64,000 bases of DNA from Pseudomonas sp. PDM16 (GCF_014851865.1 NZ_JACVAM010000002.1:744001-808000), one strand, 5' to 3'; shown: positions 9,126 to 24,696, counted from the stretch's first letter. Notes: a model not told the origin generated them from the sequence alone. Made by a program: numbers and translations.

Positions 9126-9824
9126 ATGCTTTTCGACTATAACGTGGTACTCGACAGCCTGCCGCTTTACCTGGGCGGTGTGCTGGTCACCCTCAAACTG
9201 TTGGCCATCGCCCTGGCCTTCGGCCTGGTGCTGGCTGTGCCGCTGGGGCTGATGCGTGTCTCCAAGCAGCCGGCGATCAACTTCCCGGCCTGGCTCTACA
9301 CCTACGTGATCCGTGGCACGCCGATGCTGGTGCAGCTGTACCTGCTGTACTACGGCCTGGCCCAGTTCGAGGCGGTGCGTGACAGTTTCATGTGGCCTTA
9401 CCTGTCCAACGCCACCTTCTGCGCCTGCCTGGCCTTCGCCATCAACACCAGCGCCTACAGCGCCGAGATCCTCGCCGGCAGCCTCAAGGCCACGCCGCAT
9501 GGCGAGATCGAGGCGGCCAAGGCCATGGGCATGTCGCGCTTCAAGCTGTACCGCCGCATCCTCCTGCCGTCCGCGCTGCGCCGTGCGCTACCGCAGTACA
9601 GCAACGAGGTGATCATGATGCTGCACACCACCAGCCTGGCCTCGGTGGTGACCCTGATCGACATCACCGGTGCTGCCAAGACTGTGAGCTCGCAGTACTA
9701 CCTGCCGTTCGAAGCCTATATCACCGCCGGTGTCTTCTATCTCTGCCTGACCTTCATTCTGGTGCGCCTGTTCAAGCTGGCCGAGCGCCGTTGGCTGGTC
9801 TACCTGGCCCCGCGCAAGGCTTGA
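9126..9824 (+). CDS. aotM: Arginine/ornithine ABC transporter permease AotM
   Basis: A 232-aa second permease subunit, homologous to AotQ. It carries the EAA loop GEIEAAKAMGMSRFKLYRRILLP and five predicted membrane segments. AGGGAG precedes the ATG by 6 bp. It is followed after 39 bp by aotP. In P. aeruginosa I recall an extra gene (aotO) between aotM and aotP; there is no room for one here. Confidence 0.92.
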   Translation: MLFDYNVVLDSLPLYLGGVLVTLKLLAIALAFGLVLAVPLGLMRVSKQPAINFPAWLYTYVIRGTPMLVQLYLLYYGLAQFEAVRDSFMWPYLSNATFCACLAFAINTSAYSAEILAGSLKATPHGEIEAAKAMGMSRFKLYRRILLPSALRRALPQYSNEVIMMLHTTSLASVVTLIDITGAAKTVSSQYYLPFEAYITAGVFYLCLTFILVRLFKLAERRWLVYLAPRKA

Positions 9825-9863
9825 GCCGCGCGTTTCCCGTATTCGATATCGAGAGCCGAGACC

Positions 9864-10628
9864 ATGTACAAACTCGAAATCCAGGATCTGCACAAACGCT
9901 ACGGCGACCACGAAGTGCTCAAGGGCGTATCGCTGGCTGCCAAGGCGGGCGATGTGATCAGCATCATTGGCTCGTCCGGCTCCGGCAAGAGCACCTTCCT
10001 GCGCTGCATCAACATGCTCGAGCAGCCCTACGGCGGCAAGATTCTGCTCAACGGCGAAGAGCTCAAGCTGGTGAAGAACAAGGACGGCGCGCTCAAGGCT
10101 GCCGATGCCAAGCAGCTGCAGCGCATGCGCTCGCGCCTGTCCATGGTGTTCCAGCACTTCAACCTGTGGTCGCACATGAGCGCCCTGGAGAACGTCATCG
10201 AGGCGCCTGTGCATGTGCTCGGCGTGCCGAAAAAGGAAGCCATCGAGAAGGCCGAACACTATCTGGCCAAGGTTGGCGTGGCCCATCGCAAGGGTGCTTA
10301 CCCGGCGCATATGTCCGGTGGTGAGCAGCAGCGTGTGGCCATCGCCCGCGCGCTGGCCATGGAGCCGGAAGTCATGCTGTTCGACGAGCCGACCTCGGCG
10401 CTCGACCCCGAGCTGGTTGGCGAGGTGCTGCGCGTGATGCAGGACCTGGCCCAGGAAGGCCGCACCATGGTGGTGGTGACCCACGAGATGGGCTTCGCTC
10501 GCGAGGTGTCGAACCAGCTGATTTTCCTGCACAAGGGGTTGGTGGAGGAGACTGGTTGCCCGAAAGAGGTACTGGCCAATCCGCAGTCCGAGCGTCTGAA
10601 ACAGTTCCTTTCCGGTAGCCTGAAGTAA
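9864..10628 (+). CDS. aotP: Arginine/ornithine ABC transporter ATPase AotP
   Basis: A 254-aa ATPase that energises AotQM. It shows Walker [10 protein letters not shown] (about 36-44), the Q-loop, signature SGGEQQR, Walker [15 protein letters not shown] and the switch histidine in [10 protein letters not shown]. The length and the [25 protein letters not shown] region are typical of the HisP group. Only 16 bp separate it from argR, which supports cotranscription. Confidence 0.94.
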   Translation: MYKLEIQDLHKRYGDHEVLKGVSLAAKAGDVISIIGSSGSGKSTFLRCINMLEQPYGGKILLNGEELKLVKNKDGALKAADAKQLQRMRSRLSMVFQHFNLWSHMSALENVIEAPVHVLGVPKKEAIEKAEHYLAKVGVAHRKGAYPAHMSGGEQQRVAIARALAMEPEVMLFDEPTSALDPELVGEVLRVMQDLAQEGRTMVVVTHEMGFAREVSNQLIFLHKGLVEETGCPKEVLANPQSERLKQFLSGSLK

Positions 10629-10644
10629 GCACTAAACTGCAGCC

Positions 10645-11631
10645 ATGACGTCCACTGCCCATTGCATTGCCTTCCTGATCTGGCCAGAAACCAGGCCCAT
10701 GACCCTGGCCCTGGCGGAGGAGGCTCTGCGCGTGGCGCAGCGCGTTCATCCGGACGTGTCCTACGAACTGCGCTTCCTGCAGGCCGAGGCGCCCGCCGAG
10801 GGTGCTTGGCGTCTGCCTGGCGAGCCTTGGGCGGGTCGCGTCGAGGGCTGCCAGAAGCTGTTCCTGCTGGCTGACGAGCCTCCTGCCCAGGTGGCTCCGG
10901 CACTGGCCTCTGCGCTCAAGCAACTTGCTCGTACTGGCATCGCCATTGGTGGGCTGTCTGCCGGTGTCTATCCGCTGGCCCAGCTGGGGCTGCTGGATGG
11001 CTACCGCGCCGCGGTGCACTGGCGCTGGCAGGATGATTTCACCGAGCGTTTCCCCAAGGTTATCGCCACCAGCCACCTGTTCGACTGGGATCGTGATCGC
11101 CTCAGCGCCTGCGGCGGCCTGGCCGTGCTCGACTTGCTGCTGGCCGTGCTGGCCCGTGACCACGGCGCCGAGCTGGCAGGTGCGGTGAGCGAGGAGCTGG
11201 TGGTCGAGCGCATCCGCGAAGGCGGCGAGCGCCAGCGCATTCCGTTGCAGAACCGTATCGGCTCCAGCCATCCCAAGCTGACCCAGGCGGTACTGCTGAT
11301 GGAGGCCAACATCGAGGAGCCGCTGACCACCGACGAGATCGCCCAGCATGTGTGTGTGTCGCGTCGCCAACTGGAACGGATCTTCAAGCAGTACCTCAAT
11401 CGCGTGCCCAGCCAGTACTACCTGGAGTTGCGCCTGAACAAGGCGCGCCAGCTGCTGATGCAGACCAGCAAGTCGATCATTCAGATCGGGTTGTCCTGCG
11501 GGTTCTCTTCGGGGCCGCACTTCTCCAGCGCCTATCGCAACTTCTTCGGCGCGACACCGCGGGAAGATCGCAATCAGCGGCGGAGTGCCAGTCCCTTCGA
11601 GATCGCCCCGGCCTCCGTCGAGCGGGGCTAG
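10645..11631 (+). CDS. argR: Arginine-responsive regulator ArgR (AraC family)
   Basis: A 328-aa regulator with an N-terminal DJ-1/PfpI-like domain (about 1-190) and a C-terminal AraC-type double helix-turn-helix (about 215-310; DEIAQHVCVSRRQLERIFKQY and IIQIGLSCGFSSGPHFSSAYR). In pseudomonads this ArgR, unrelated to E. coli ArgR, activates arginine uptake and the aru pathway and represses biosynthetic genes such as argF. It ends the aot operon and sits upstream of the aru cluster it should control. argF is also in this window, at 44.7-45.6 kb. Confidence 0.93.
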   Translation: MTSTAHCIAFLIWPETRPMTLALAEEALRVAQRVHPDVSYELRFLQAEAPAEGAWRLPGEPWAGRVEGCQKLFLLADEPPAQVAPALASALKQLARTGIAIGGLSAGVYPLAQLGLLDGYRAAVHWRWQDDFTERFPKVIATSHLFDWDRDRLSACGGLAVLDLLLAVLARDHGAELAGAVSEELVVERIREGGERQRIPLQNRIGSSHPKLTQAVLLMEANIEEPLTTDEIAQHVCVSRRQLERIFKQYLNRVPSQYYLELRLNKARQLLMQTSKSIIQIGLSCGFSSGPHFSSAYRNFFGATPREDRNQRRSASPFEIAPASVERG

Positions 11632-11646
11632 GGCCTTTGCATGTTG

Positions 11647-11679
11647 GCCTCCTGGACTGACTGAGTCGATACAGGAGGC
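11647..11679 (+). promoter_or_regulatory. Hairpin that buries the Shine-Dalgarno of the next gene
   Basis: GCCTCCTG (11647-11654) is the exact complement of CAGGAGGC (11672-11679), which contains the AGGAGG ribosome site for the ATG at 11686. An inner GACT/AGTC pair (11655-11658 with 11664-11667) extends the stem. Translation may be gated by RNA folding. Confidence 0.5.
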
Positions 11680-11685
11680 TCCGTC

Positions 11686-12225
11686 ATGCAGGCTCGGCGC
11701 AAAGGGCTGATGGCGATCGCGCTGGCTTTCTCGCTGGTAGGTCTATTCGGTATCGCTCGTTTGTTTAGTGGCGCCATGGGGTTGCCGGCCAATGCGGGGG
11801 AGGCGCTGCCGCGAGTAGACGTTTCGCAGCTGGCTGCCGGGCATTTCATGCTGCTGGATTCCCCGTCACGGCGTCCTGAGTTCGAGCGCTACCTGATCAT
11901 GCGCCGCCATGATGGCCGGTTGGCGGCCTTTCTTCTGTATCAGCGCGATGGTCTGACGATCATGCCGGACTACCAGTGGTTTCGTTCCGTTTATGCCTGC
12001 CGTGCTTTCGGCCCGGCGCCTAGTCCTGGCGCCTTTTCGGTCGACGCAGTGATTCGTTGCTATGACAAAGAGGTTCCGGGGTTTTGGCGCGAGCTATGGC
12101 GCTGGGATTTGGAAGGGCATGCCCTTCAATCCAAATCCTACATACCCGACATGTGGGGTTGGGCTATTGCGCAAGAGGCGGGCGGTTTGGCAGTCCTGGG
12201 CAAACCTACAGGCACCCGGCGATAA
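11686..12225 (+). CDS. Conserved small membrane-anchored protein, function unknown
   Basis: A 179-aa protein I do not recognise. Residues ~8-27 (LMAIALAFSLVGLFGIARLF) form an N-terminal membrane anchor or uncleaved signal. The rest would face the periplasm and has two cysteines (in YACRAFGP and IRCYDKEV) that could form a disulfide. An aromatic, tryptophan-rich tail (FWRELWRWDLEG, DMWGWAIAQEAGG) follows. It lies alone between argR and aruC. Its Shine-Dalgarno is inside a perfect inverted repeat. Confidence 0.6.
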   Translation: MQARRKGLMAIALAFSLVGLFGIARLFSGAMGLPANAGEALPRVDVSQLAAGHFMLLDSPSRRPEFERYLIMRRHDGRLAAFLLYQRDGLTIMPDYQWFRSVYACRAFGPAPSPGAFSVDAVIRCYDKEVPGFWRELWRWDLEGHALQSKSYIPDMWGWAIAQEAGGLAVLGKPTGTRR

Positions 12226-12350
12226 CGCTGCCGGATTCCTGTCTGCTCGTTCCGGTTCCTTCTCTGTCGAGAAGTTGCCCCAGTTCGATGCTTGCCAATT
12301 TGCCCCGATCCCCCCACGCAGCGTTTAAACTGCGCAATTCCGGAGCTTTC

Positions 12351-13716
<1,366 letters not shown>

Positions 13717-13781
13717 TTCGCCTGTGACCGGCAGCGGCGGCGCAGGGATGCGTCGCCCGATTGTTTCAGGAAGAGCGATTC

Positions 13782-13823
13782 ATGCGTGATCGGAGTGCTC
13801 CGATCTTTCTCCAGGGGCCGTGA
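13782..13823 (+). CDS. Possible 13-codon leader peptide before aruF
   Basis: ATG at 13782 follows AGGAAG by 8 bp and reads MRDRSAPIFLQGP before TGA at 13821-13823. Two of its first four codons are arginine (CGT, CGG). A perfect stem GATCGGAG-TG-CTCCGATC (13788-13805) lies within it. This is the layout of an attenuation or ribosome-sensing leader in an arginine operon. It could equally be chance. Confidence 0.25.
   Translation: MRDRSAPIFLQGP
13788..13805 (+). repeat. Perfect 8-bp hairpin between aruC and aruF
   Basis: GATCGGAG and CTCCGATC are separated by TG, and TTTCTCC follows. It may act as an RNA stability or attenuation element in the 174-bp aruC-aruF gap. Confidence 0.5.
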
Positions 13824-13890
13824 GCCTTCTGGGGCTTTTATTCGAAAACCGTTTCGCCAAGGCGAAGCGCAGCTCTGAAGGAGTAACGCC

Positions 13891-14907
13891 ATGCTGGTGA
13901 TGCGCCCCGCGCAGATGTCGGACCTTGCCGAGGTACAGCGTCTGGCTGCGGACAGCCCGGTGGGCGTCACTTCGTTGCCGGACGATGCCGCCCGCCTGGG
14001 CGACAAGATCGCCGCGTCCGAGGCTTCCTTCGCCGCCGAAGTCAGCTTCAACGGCGAGGAGAGCTACTTCTTCGTGCTCGAGGATTCGGCGTCCGGCCAA
14101 CTGGTTGGCTGCTCGGCTATCGTCGCCTCGGCGGGCTATTCCGAGCCGTTCTACAGCTTCCGTAACGAGACCTTCGTCCATGCGTCTCGCGAGCTGAAGA
14201 TCCACAACAAGATCCACGTACTCTCGCTGTGCCATGACCTCACCGGCAACAGCCTGCTGACCAGCTTCTACGTGCGCCGTGACTTGGTGGATAGCCCGTT
14301 CGCCGAACTCAACTCGCGTGGCCGCCTGCTGTTCATGGCTGGTCACCCGGAGCGTTTCGCCGACGCGGTGGTGGTGGAGATCGTTGGCTACAGCGACGAG
14401 AACGGCGATTCACCGTTCTGGGACGCCGTCGGCCGCAACTTCTTCGACATGAGCTACACCGAGGCCGAGCGCCTGTGTGGCCTGAAGAGCCGCACCTTCC
14501 TCGCCGAGCTGATGCCGCATTACCCGATCTACGTGCCGCTGTTGCCCGATAGTGCCCAGGAAGCCATGGGCCAGGTTTACAACCGGGCACAGATCACCTT
14601 CGACATCCTGATGCGCGAGGGTTTCGAGACCGATCACTACATCGACATCTTCGACGGCGGCCCGACCCTGCATGCGCGCACCTCGGGCATTCGTTCCATC
14701 GCCCAGAGCCGCATGGTGCCGGTACGCATCGGCGAGCCGGGTAAAGGTGGTCGCCAGTACCTGGTGAGCAACGGTCAGTTGCAGGACTTCCGCGCCATCA
14801 TCGCCGACCTGGATTGGGTGCCCGGAAAGCCGGTGACCCTCAGTACCGAGGCTGCCGAGGCGCTCGGTGTCGGCGAGGGTGTCAGCGTACGGCTGGTAGC
14901 GGTTTGA
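13891..14907 (+). CDS. aruF: Arginine/ornithine N-succinyltransferase, alpha subunit AruF
   Basis: A 338-aa AstA-type acyltransferase that moves succinyl from succinyl-CoA to the alpha-amino group of arginine or ornithine, the committed step of the pathway. In pseudomonads it works as a heteromer with AruG. The two are clearly paralogous: both have ELKIH....L..DMTGNS/DLTGNS, RGRLLFMA/NGRLLSKARFLFMA and FIDIFD/FVDIFDAGP-type segments. The ribosome site GAAGGAG lies 8 bp before ATG. Confidence 0.93.
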   Translation: MLVMRPAQMSDLAEVQRLAADSPVGVTSLPDDAARLGDKIAASEASFAAEVSFNGEESYFFVLEDSASGQLVGCSAIVASAGYSEPFYSFRNETFVHASRELKIHNKIHVLSLCHDLTGNSLLTSFYVRRDLVDSPFAELNSRGRLLFMAGHPERFADAVVVEIVGYSDENGDSPFWDAVGRNFFDMSYTEAERLCGLKSRTFLAELMPHYPIYVPLLPDSAQEAMGQVYNRAQITFDILMREGFETDHYIDIFDGGPTLHARTSGIRSIAQSRMVPVRIGEPGKGGRQYLVSNGQLQDFRAIIADLDWVPGKPVTLSTEAAEALGVGEGVSVRLVAV

Positions 14908-14916
14908 TGTGTTAAC

Positions 14917-15000
14917 CCTTCTCCCGCCGGGAGAAGGTGGCCCATAGGGCCGGATGAGGGTTCCCCTCACCCCCGCCCCTCGCCCGGAAGGAGAGGGGAG
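14917..15000. repeat. Intergenic repeat with two hairpins between aruF and aruG
   Basis: CCTTCTCCC-GCC-GGGAGAAGG (14917-14937) is followed by TGAGGG-TTC-CCCTCA (14955-14969) and a C/G-rich tail. This 'CTTCTCCC...GGGAGAAG...GATGAGGG' type of element is common between genes in gamma-proteobacterial genomes. It separates aruF from aruG and may tune their relative expression. Confidence 0.65.
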
Positions 15001-15017
15001 CGAATTCTGGAGGCAAT

Positions 15018-17502
<2,485 letters not shown>

Positions 17503-17503
<1 letters not shown>

Positions 17504-18849
17504 TGCCCGCCTATGAGATGAACTTTGACGGTCTGGTCGGCCCGACCCACAACTACGGTGGCCTGTCGTACGGCAATGTGGCGTCGCAAAGCAACAGCCA
17601 GGCGGCCTCCAACCCGAAGGAAGCGGCCAAACAGGGTCTGGGCAAGATGAAGGCGCTGATGGACATGGGCTTCAAGCAGGGCGTGTTCGCCCCGCAGGAG
17701 CGCCAGGACGTCGCCGTGCTGCGCAGTCTCGGATTCACCGGCACTGATGCCGAAGTGATCGCCAAGGCTGCCAAGGAATCCATGCCGCTGCTGGCCGCCG
17801 TCAGCTCGGCTTCCAGCATGTGGACTGCCAACTCCTGCACCGTCAGCCCCAGCGCCGACACCGCGGATGGCCGCGTGCACTTCACCGCCGCCAACCTCAA
17901 CTGCAAGTTCCACCGCAGTATCGAACACCCGACCACCAGTCGCGTGCTGCGTGCCATGTTCAACAATGAGCAGCACTTCGCTCACCATGCCGCGCTGCCG
18001 GCCGTCGGGCAGTTCGGTGACGAGGGTGCGGCCAACCACACGCGCTTCTGCAAGGGCTATGGCGAAGCCGGCGTCGAGTTCTTTGTGTTCGGTCGCAGTG
18101 CCTTCGACAGCCGCTTCCCGGCGCCGCAGCGTTATCCGGCGCGGCAAACCCTGGAAGCCTGCCAGGCGGTAGCCCGCCTGCATGGCCTGGGTGAGGAGGG
18201 CGTGGTCTACGCCCAGCAGAACCCATCGGTGATCGACCAGGGGGTGTTCCACAACGACGTGATCTCGGTCGGCAATGGCGAGGTGCTGTTCTATCACCAG
18301 GACGCCTTCCTCGACACCGACAAGGTCCTCGCCGAGCTGGGTGACAAGCTCGCTCGCCGTGCTGGCAACTTCCAGCCGGTGCTGGTGCCACGCGATGCGG
18401 TGAGCGTCGACGATGCCGTGCGTTCCTATCTGTTCAACAGTCAACTGCTGACCCGCGCCGACGGCAGCATGCTGCTGATCGTACCCGAGGAGTGCCGCAA
18501 CAACGCCAATGTCTGGAGCTACCTGCAGCACCTGACCAGCGGCAGCGGTCCGATTCGTGAGGTCAAGGTGTTCGACCTCAAGCAGAGCATGCAGAACGGC
18601 GGTGGTCCGGCCTGCCTGCGCCTGCGTGTGGCGCTCAAGGAGCAGGAGCTGGCGGCGGTCAACCCAGGTGTGGTGATGACCCAGGAACTGTTCGGCACCC
18701 TGAATACCTGGGTCGACAAGCACTACCGAGACCGTCTGGCGGAAAGCGATCTGGCCGACCCGCAATTGCTGGTCGAATGCCGCACAGCATTGGATGAACT
18801 GACGCAGATCCTTAAACTGGGCTCGGTTTACCCCTTCCAATTGGCTTAA
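17503..18849 (+). CDS. aruB: N-succinylarginine dihydrolase AruB/AstB
   Basis: A 448-aa amidinotransferase-fold hydrolase that converts N-succinylarginine to N-succinylornithine, two ammonia and CO2. Family signatures are [15 protein letters not shown] at the N-terminus, [24 protein letters not shown] with the catalytic histidine, and [11 protein letters not shown] with the expected nucleophile Cys371. The frame continues upstream inside aruD, but the start is the ATG that overlaps the aruD stop, giving the usual 448 residues. Confidence 0.95.
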
Positions 18850-18864
18850 CAGAGTACTGATTCC

Positions 18865-19152
18865 ATGTCCGACGCCCTGCAACTCATCCTCGAAGACACT
18901 GACGGCACCCAGCTGGAAACTTCCTGCACCCGCTTTGCCGTGATCTGGCAGGGCAAGGAAGTGTGGATCCAGCAGGCTGGCAATGGTCAGCTGCTGATCG
19001 GTGTCGACGTCGATGAGGCTGACACCGAATACGCCAACCTGCTGCTGCGCCCTCTGGCCACCAACCTGGTCAGCCTGCAGCTGGAAATGGAGCCCGCCGA
19101 TGTGGGTGACGAAGACGACGACCACGTTCACGGTCCCGACTGCAACCACTGA
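18865..19152 (+). CDS. Conserved acidic 95-aa protein of the aru operon
   Basis: A 95-aa protein found in the same place in other pseudomonads (as I recall), without known function. It is strongly acidic and ends in a His/Asp/Cys-rich tail ([17 protein letters not shown]) that could bind a metal. The body has alternating hydrophobic strands ([26 protein letters not shown]). It lies 15 bp after aruB and 14 bp before aruE, so it is cotranscribed. The start has no strong Shine-Dalgarno. Confidence 0.75.
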   Translation: MSDALQLILEDTDGTQLETSCTRFAVIWQGKEVWIQQAGNGQLLIGVDVDEADTEYANLLLRPLATNLVSLQLEMEPADVGDEDDDHVHGPDCNH

Positions 19153-19166
19153 GGATTGCCCCTGCC

Positions 19167-20159
19167 ATGCTCGCCCTCGGCAAACTGCTCGAACTCACCC
19201 TGGCCGGCCGCGAACCGACCGAGAAGATTCAGCTGACCCGCGAGGGCGCGCGCCTGCATTGGCTAGGCGAAGGTGTGCTGGAAGTGACGCCCACTGCCAG
19301 CGACGACAGCGGCCTCGACCTGCTGCTGTCGGCCGGCATTCACGGCAACGAGACGGCGCCGATCGAGTTGGTTGATCGCCTGGTCCAGGCCGTGGCCTCG
19401 GGGCAATTGCTGCCGAAGGCGCGCATCCTGTTCCTGTTCGGCAACCCTGAAGCCATGCGGCATGGCGAGCGCTATGTCGAGCAGGACATCAACCGTCTGT
19501 TCGATGGCCGCCATGAACAGAGCAGCGGCTTCGAAGCGCTACGCGCCAACGAACTGGAACGTCATGCGGCGACCTTCTTCAGCAAGGAGGGGCGGGCGCG
19601 TCTGCACTATGACCTGCACACCGCAATTCGTGCTTCGAAGATCGAACAGTTCGCTCTCTATCCGTACGTCGAAGGGCGCGAGCATTCGCGCGCCGAGCTG
19701 GCTCGTCTGAGTGCGGCCGGCATCGATGCCGTATTGCTGCAGCGCAAGACCGGCATCACCTTCAGCTCCTACACCTACGCGCGCCTGGGTGCTGAGGCCT
19801 TTACCCTGGAGCTGGGCAAGGCGCGGCCATTCGGCCAGAACCAGATGGTCAATCTGGACCTGCTGGAAAAGCGCCTTCGCGAACTGATCGAGAACTGCGA
19901 GCCTGAATCCGACTCGCTGGGCAATATGCAGCTGTTCGCGGTGGCCCGTGAGGTGATCAAGCACAGTGATGCCTTCAAGCTATACCTGCCGGACGATATC
20001 GAGAACTTCACCGAGCTGGAGCCAGGTTTCCTGCTGGCCGAGGACATTGCCGGCACCCGCTGGCTGGTGGAGGAGCAGGGCGCACGGATCATCTTCCCCA
20101 ATCCCAGGGTCAAGAACGGCCTGCGCGCCGGCATCCTGATCGTACCCGCTGAACTCTGA
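19167..20159 (+). CDS. aruE: Succinylglutamate desuccinylase AruE/AstE
   Basis: A 330-aa zinc carboxypeptidase-family hydrolase that splits N-succinylglutamate into succinate and glutamate, the last step of the pathway. Zinc and catalytic motifs are visible: [13 protein letters not shown] (His and Glu ligands, about 53-65), YDLHTAIR (His ligand, about 147-154) and [14 protein letters not shown] with the general-base glutamate. It ends the aru operon. Confidence 0.95.
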   Translation: MLALGKLLELTLAGREPTEKIQLTREGARLHWLGEGVLEVTPTASDDSGLDLLLSAGIHGNETAPIELVDRLVQAVASGQLLPKARILFLFGNPEAMRHGERYVEQDINRLFDGRHEQSSGFEALRANELERHAATFFSKEGRARLHYDLHTAIRASKIEQFALYPYVEGREHSRAELARLSAAGIDAVLLQRKTGITFSSYTYARLGAEAFTLELGKARPFGQNQMVNLDLLEKRLRELIENCEPESDSLGNMQLFAVAREVIKHSDAFKLYLPDDIENFTELEPGFLLAEDIAGTRWLVEEQGARIIFPNPRVKNGLRAGILIVPAEL

Positions 20160-20257
20160 GACGGTTCTTTGCTCTCGATTTGGGTCACTCCGTGGCTCGA
20201 TAGAGGCTTTCTATCCAAATTCCCCGCAAACGGGCTGTCCATGCCGCGCGAGGCCGA

Positions 20258-20263
20258 TATAAT
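20258..20263 (+). promoter_or_regulatory. Consensus -10 box upstream of alaS
   Basis: A perfect TATAAT lies 50 bp before the alaS ATG. The matching -35 region is poor, so a promoter is likely but not certain. Confidence 0.4.
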
Positions 20264-20312
20264 GCGGCCTTTTGCGGCTTTGCCGTGGCCGCCGTTTGCC
20301 TGGAATGAATAA

Positions 20313-22937
<2,625 letters not shown>

Positions 22938-22948
22938 ATACGGCGAAA

Positions 22949-22980
22949 CCAAGGCCTGCAGTGCGTCCGGCGGGCCTTGG
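22949..22980 (+). repeat. Inverted repeat between alaS and lysC
   Basis: CCAAGGCC (22949-22956) and GGCCTTGG (22973-22980) are exact complements across a 16-nt loop. No T-run follows, so it is not a clear terminator. Confidence 0.45.
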
Positions 22981-23039
22981 CAGTGTGACCCGATGCGGGT
23001 TTAATGGGCGCCCTTCGAGGAATCAGGCGGCTTTTTGAC

Positions 23040-24278
23040 ATGGCGTTGATCGTACAGAAGTTTGGGGGCACCTCCGTCGGTACCGTGGATCGTATCCAGC
23101 AGGTGGCCGACAAGGTGAAGAAGTTCCGCGAAAACGGCGACGACATCGTCGTGGTGGTGTCTGCCATGAGTGGCGAGACCAACCGCCTGATCGACCTGGC
23201 CAAGCAGGTCAGCGATGGTCAGCCGATCCCGCGCGAACTGGACGTGATGGTTTCCACCGGCGAGCAAGTGACCATCGCTCTGTTGGCCATGGCCCTGATC
23301 AAGCGCGGCGTGCCGGCAGTGTCCTATACCGGCAACCAGGTGCGCATCCTCACCGACAACTCCCATACCAAGGCGCGTATTCTGCAGATTGATGACCAGA
23401 AGATTCGTGCTGACCTTAAGGCTGGCCGCGTTGTTGTGGTCGCCGGTTTCCAGGGTGTGGACGACGAAGGCAACATCACCACCCTCGGTCGTGGTGGCTC
23501 GGACACTACCGGTGTGGCCCTGGCTGCGGCGTTGAAGGCCGACGAGTGCCAGATCTATACGGATGTCGATGGTGTCTATACCACCGACCCGCGTGTGGTG
23601 CCTCGGGCTCAGCGCTTGGACAAGATTACCTTCGAAGAGATGCTGGAAATGGCCAGCCTCGGTTCCAAGGTGCTGCAGATCCGCTCGGTGGAGTTCGCCG
23701 GCAAGTACAACGTCCCGCTGCGCGTGTTGCACAGCTTCCAGGAGGGGCCGGGCACCCTCATTACCCTTGATGAAGAGGAATCCATGGAACAGCCGATCAT
23801 TTCCGGCATCGCTTTTAATCGCGACGAGGCCAAGCTGACCATTCGCGGCGTGCCGGATATCCCGGGTGTAGCCTTCAAAATCCTCGGCCCGATCAGTGCT
23901 GCCAATATCGAAGTGGACATGATCGTGCAGAACGTCGCGCACGATAACACCACCGATTTCACCTTCACCGTGCACCGCAACGATTACAGCAATGCCATGG
24001 GCGTGTTGGAAAATACCGCGCGTGAGCTGGGGGCTCGCGAGGTTGTTGGTGATACCGACATTGCCAAGGTCTCCATCGTCGGCGTCGGCATGCGTTCCCA
24101 TGCGGGTGTTGCTAGCCGTATGTTCGAGGCCCTGGCCAAGGAGACCATCAATATCCAGATGATCTCTACCTCCGAGATCAAGGTCTCCGTGGTCATCGAA
24201 GAGAAGTATCTGGAACTGGCTGTGCGCGCGCTGCACACCGCCTTCGAGCTGGATGCTCCGGCCCGACAGGCCGAGTAA
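23040..24278 (+). CDS. lysC: Aspartate kinase LysC
   Basis: A 412-aa aspartokinase, the first step of lysine, threonine and methionine biosynthesis. Motifs are VQKFGGTSVG at the N-terminus, VVSAMSGETNRL, STGEQV and GRGGSDTTGVALAAAL. The C-terminal third holds two ACT domains (about 265-410) for feedback inhibition. The start at 23040 gives the family length. An internal in-frame ATG (Met249, base 23784) follows GAAGAGG and could give a separate regulatory beta subunit, as known for Bacillus and Corynebacterium. Confidence 0.95.
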   Translation: MALIVQKFGGTSVGTVDRIQQVADKVKKFRENGDDIVVVVSAMSGETNRLIDLAKQVSDGQPIPRELDVMVSTGEQVTIALLAMALIKRGVPAVSYTGNQVRILTDNSHTKARILQIDDQKIRADLKAGRVVVVAGFQGVDDEGNITTLGRGGSDTTGVALAAALKADECQIYTDVDGVYTTDPRVVPRAQRLDKITFEEMLEMASLGSKVLQIRSVEFAGKYNVPLRVLHSFQEGPGTLITLDEEESMEQPIISGIAFNRDEAKLTIRGVPDIPGVAFKILGPISAANIEVDMIVQNVAHDNTTDFTFTVHRNDYSNAMGVLENTARELGAREVVGDTDIAKVSIVGVGMRSHAGVASRMFEALAKETINIQMISTSEIKVSVVIEEKYLELAVRALHTAFELDAPARQAE

Positions 24279-24290
24279 CTGCTTTACCCG

Positions 24291-24323
24291 AAAGGCGCGG
24301 TCATCCGCGCCTTTCTCTTTTTT
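24291..24323 (+). terminator. Intrinsic terminator after lysC
   Basis: AAAGGCGCGG-TCAT-CCGCGCCTTT is followed by CTCTTTTTT. Confidence 0.93.
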
Positions 24324-24462
24324 GGTCGGTTTGGCAGGGGACTTTTCTTTTGTCCGGGCTGGTCAATACTGGGTGGAGGCGTCGCACTTGATATGCGCGG
24401 GGCTGCCACCATTTATTTCTTGCAGACTGTTGTCCCGTAATTGAATCCGTAAGGAGAAAGGA

Positions 24463-24648
24463 ATGCTGATTCTGACTCGCCGGGTCGGAGAGACCCTGAT
24501 GGTGGGTGATGATGTCACTGTCACCGTGTTGGGCGTGAAAGGTAATCAGGTGCGCATTGGCGTCAATGCTCCTAAGGAGGTTGCCGTGCATCGCGAAGAG
24601 ATTTACCAGCGCATCCAGAAAGAGAAGGGCGACGAACCAAGCCACTAA
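24463..24648 (+). CDS. rsmA: Global post-transcriptional regulator RsmA/CsrA
   Basis: A 61-aa RNA-binding protein that binds GGA motifs in leaders to repress translation, controlling secondary metabolism, biofilm and virulence through the Gac/Rsm cascade. The typical start [16 protein letters not shown] and the [22 protein letters not shown] segment, with the RNA-contacting residues (L4, R44), are present. AAGGAGAAAGG precedes the ATG. The position after lysC and before tRNA-Ser is conserved in Pseudomonas. Confidence 0.97.
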
Positions 24649-24668
24649 TTTTTCTCGAAATTTTGGCT

Positions 24669-24696
24669 TTGCAAACGGGGAAAACATGGTTATCAT
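24669..24696 (+). promoter_or_regulatory. Sigma-70 promoter of tRNA-Ser
   Basis: TTGCAA (24669-24674), 16 bp, then TATCAT (24691-24696), 14 bp before the tRNA 5' end. Confidence 0.5.
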
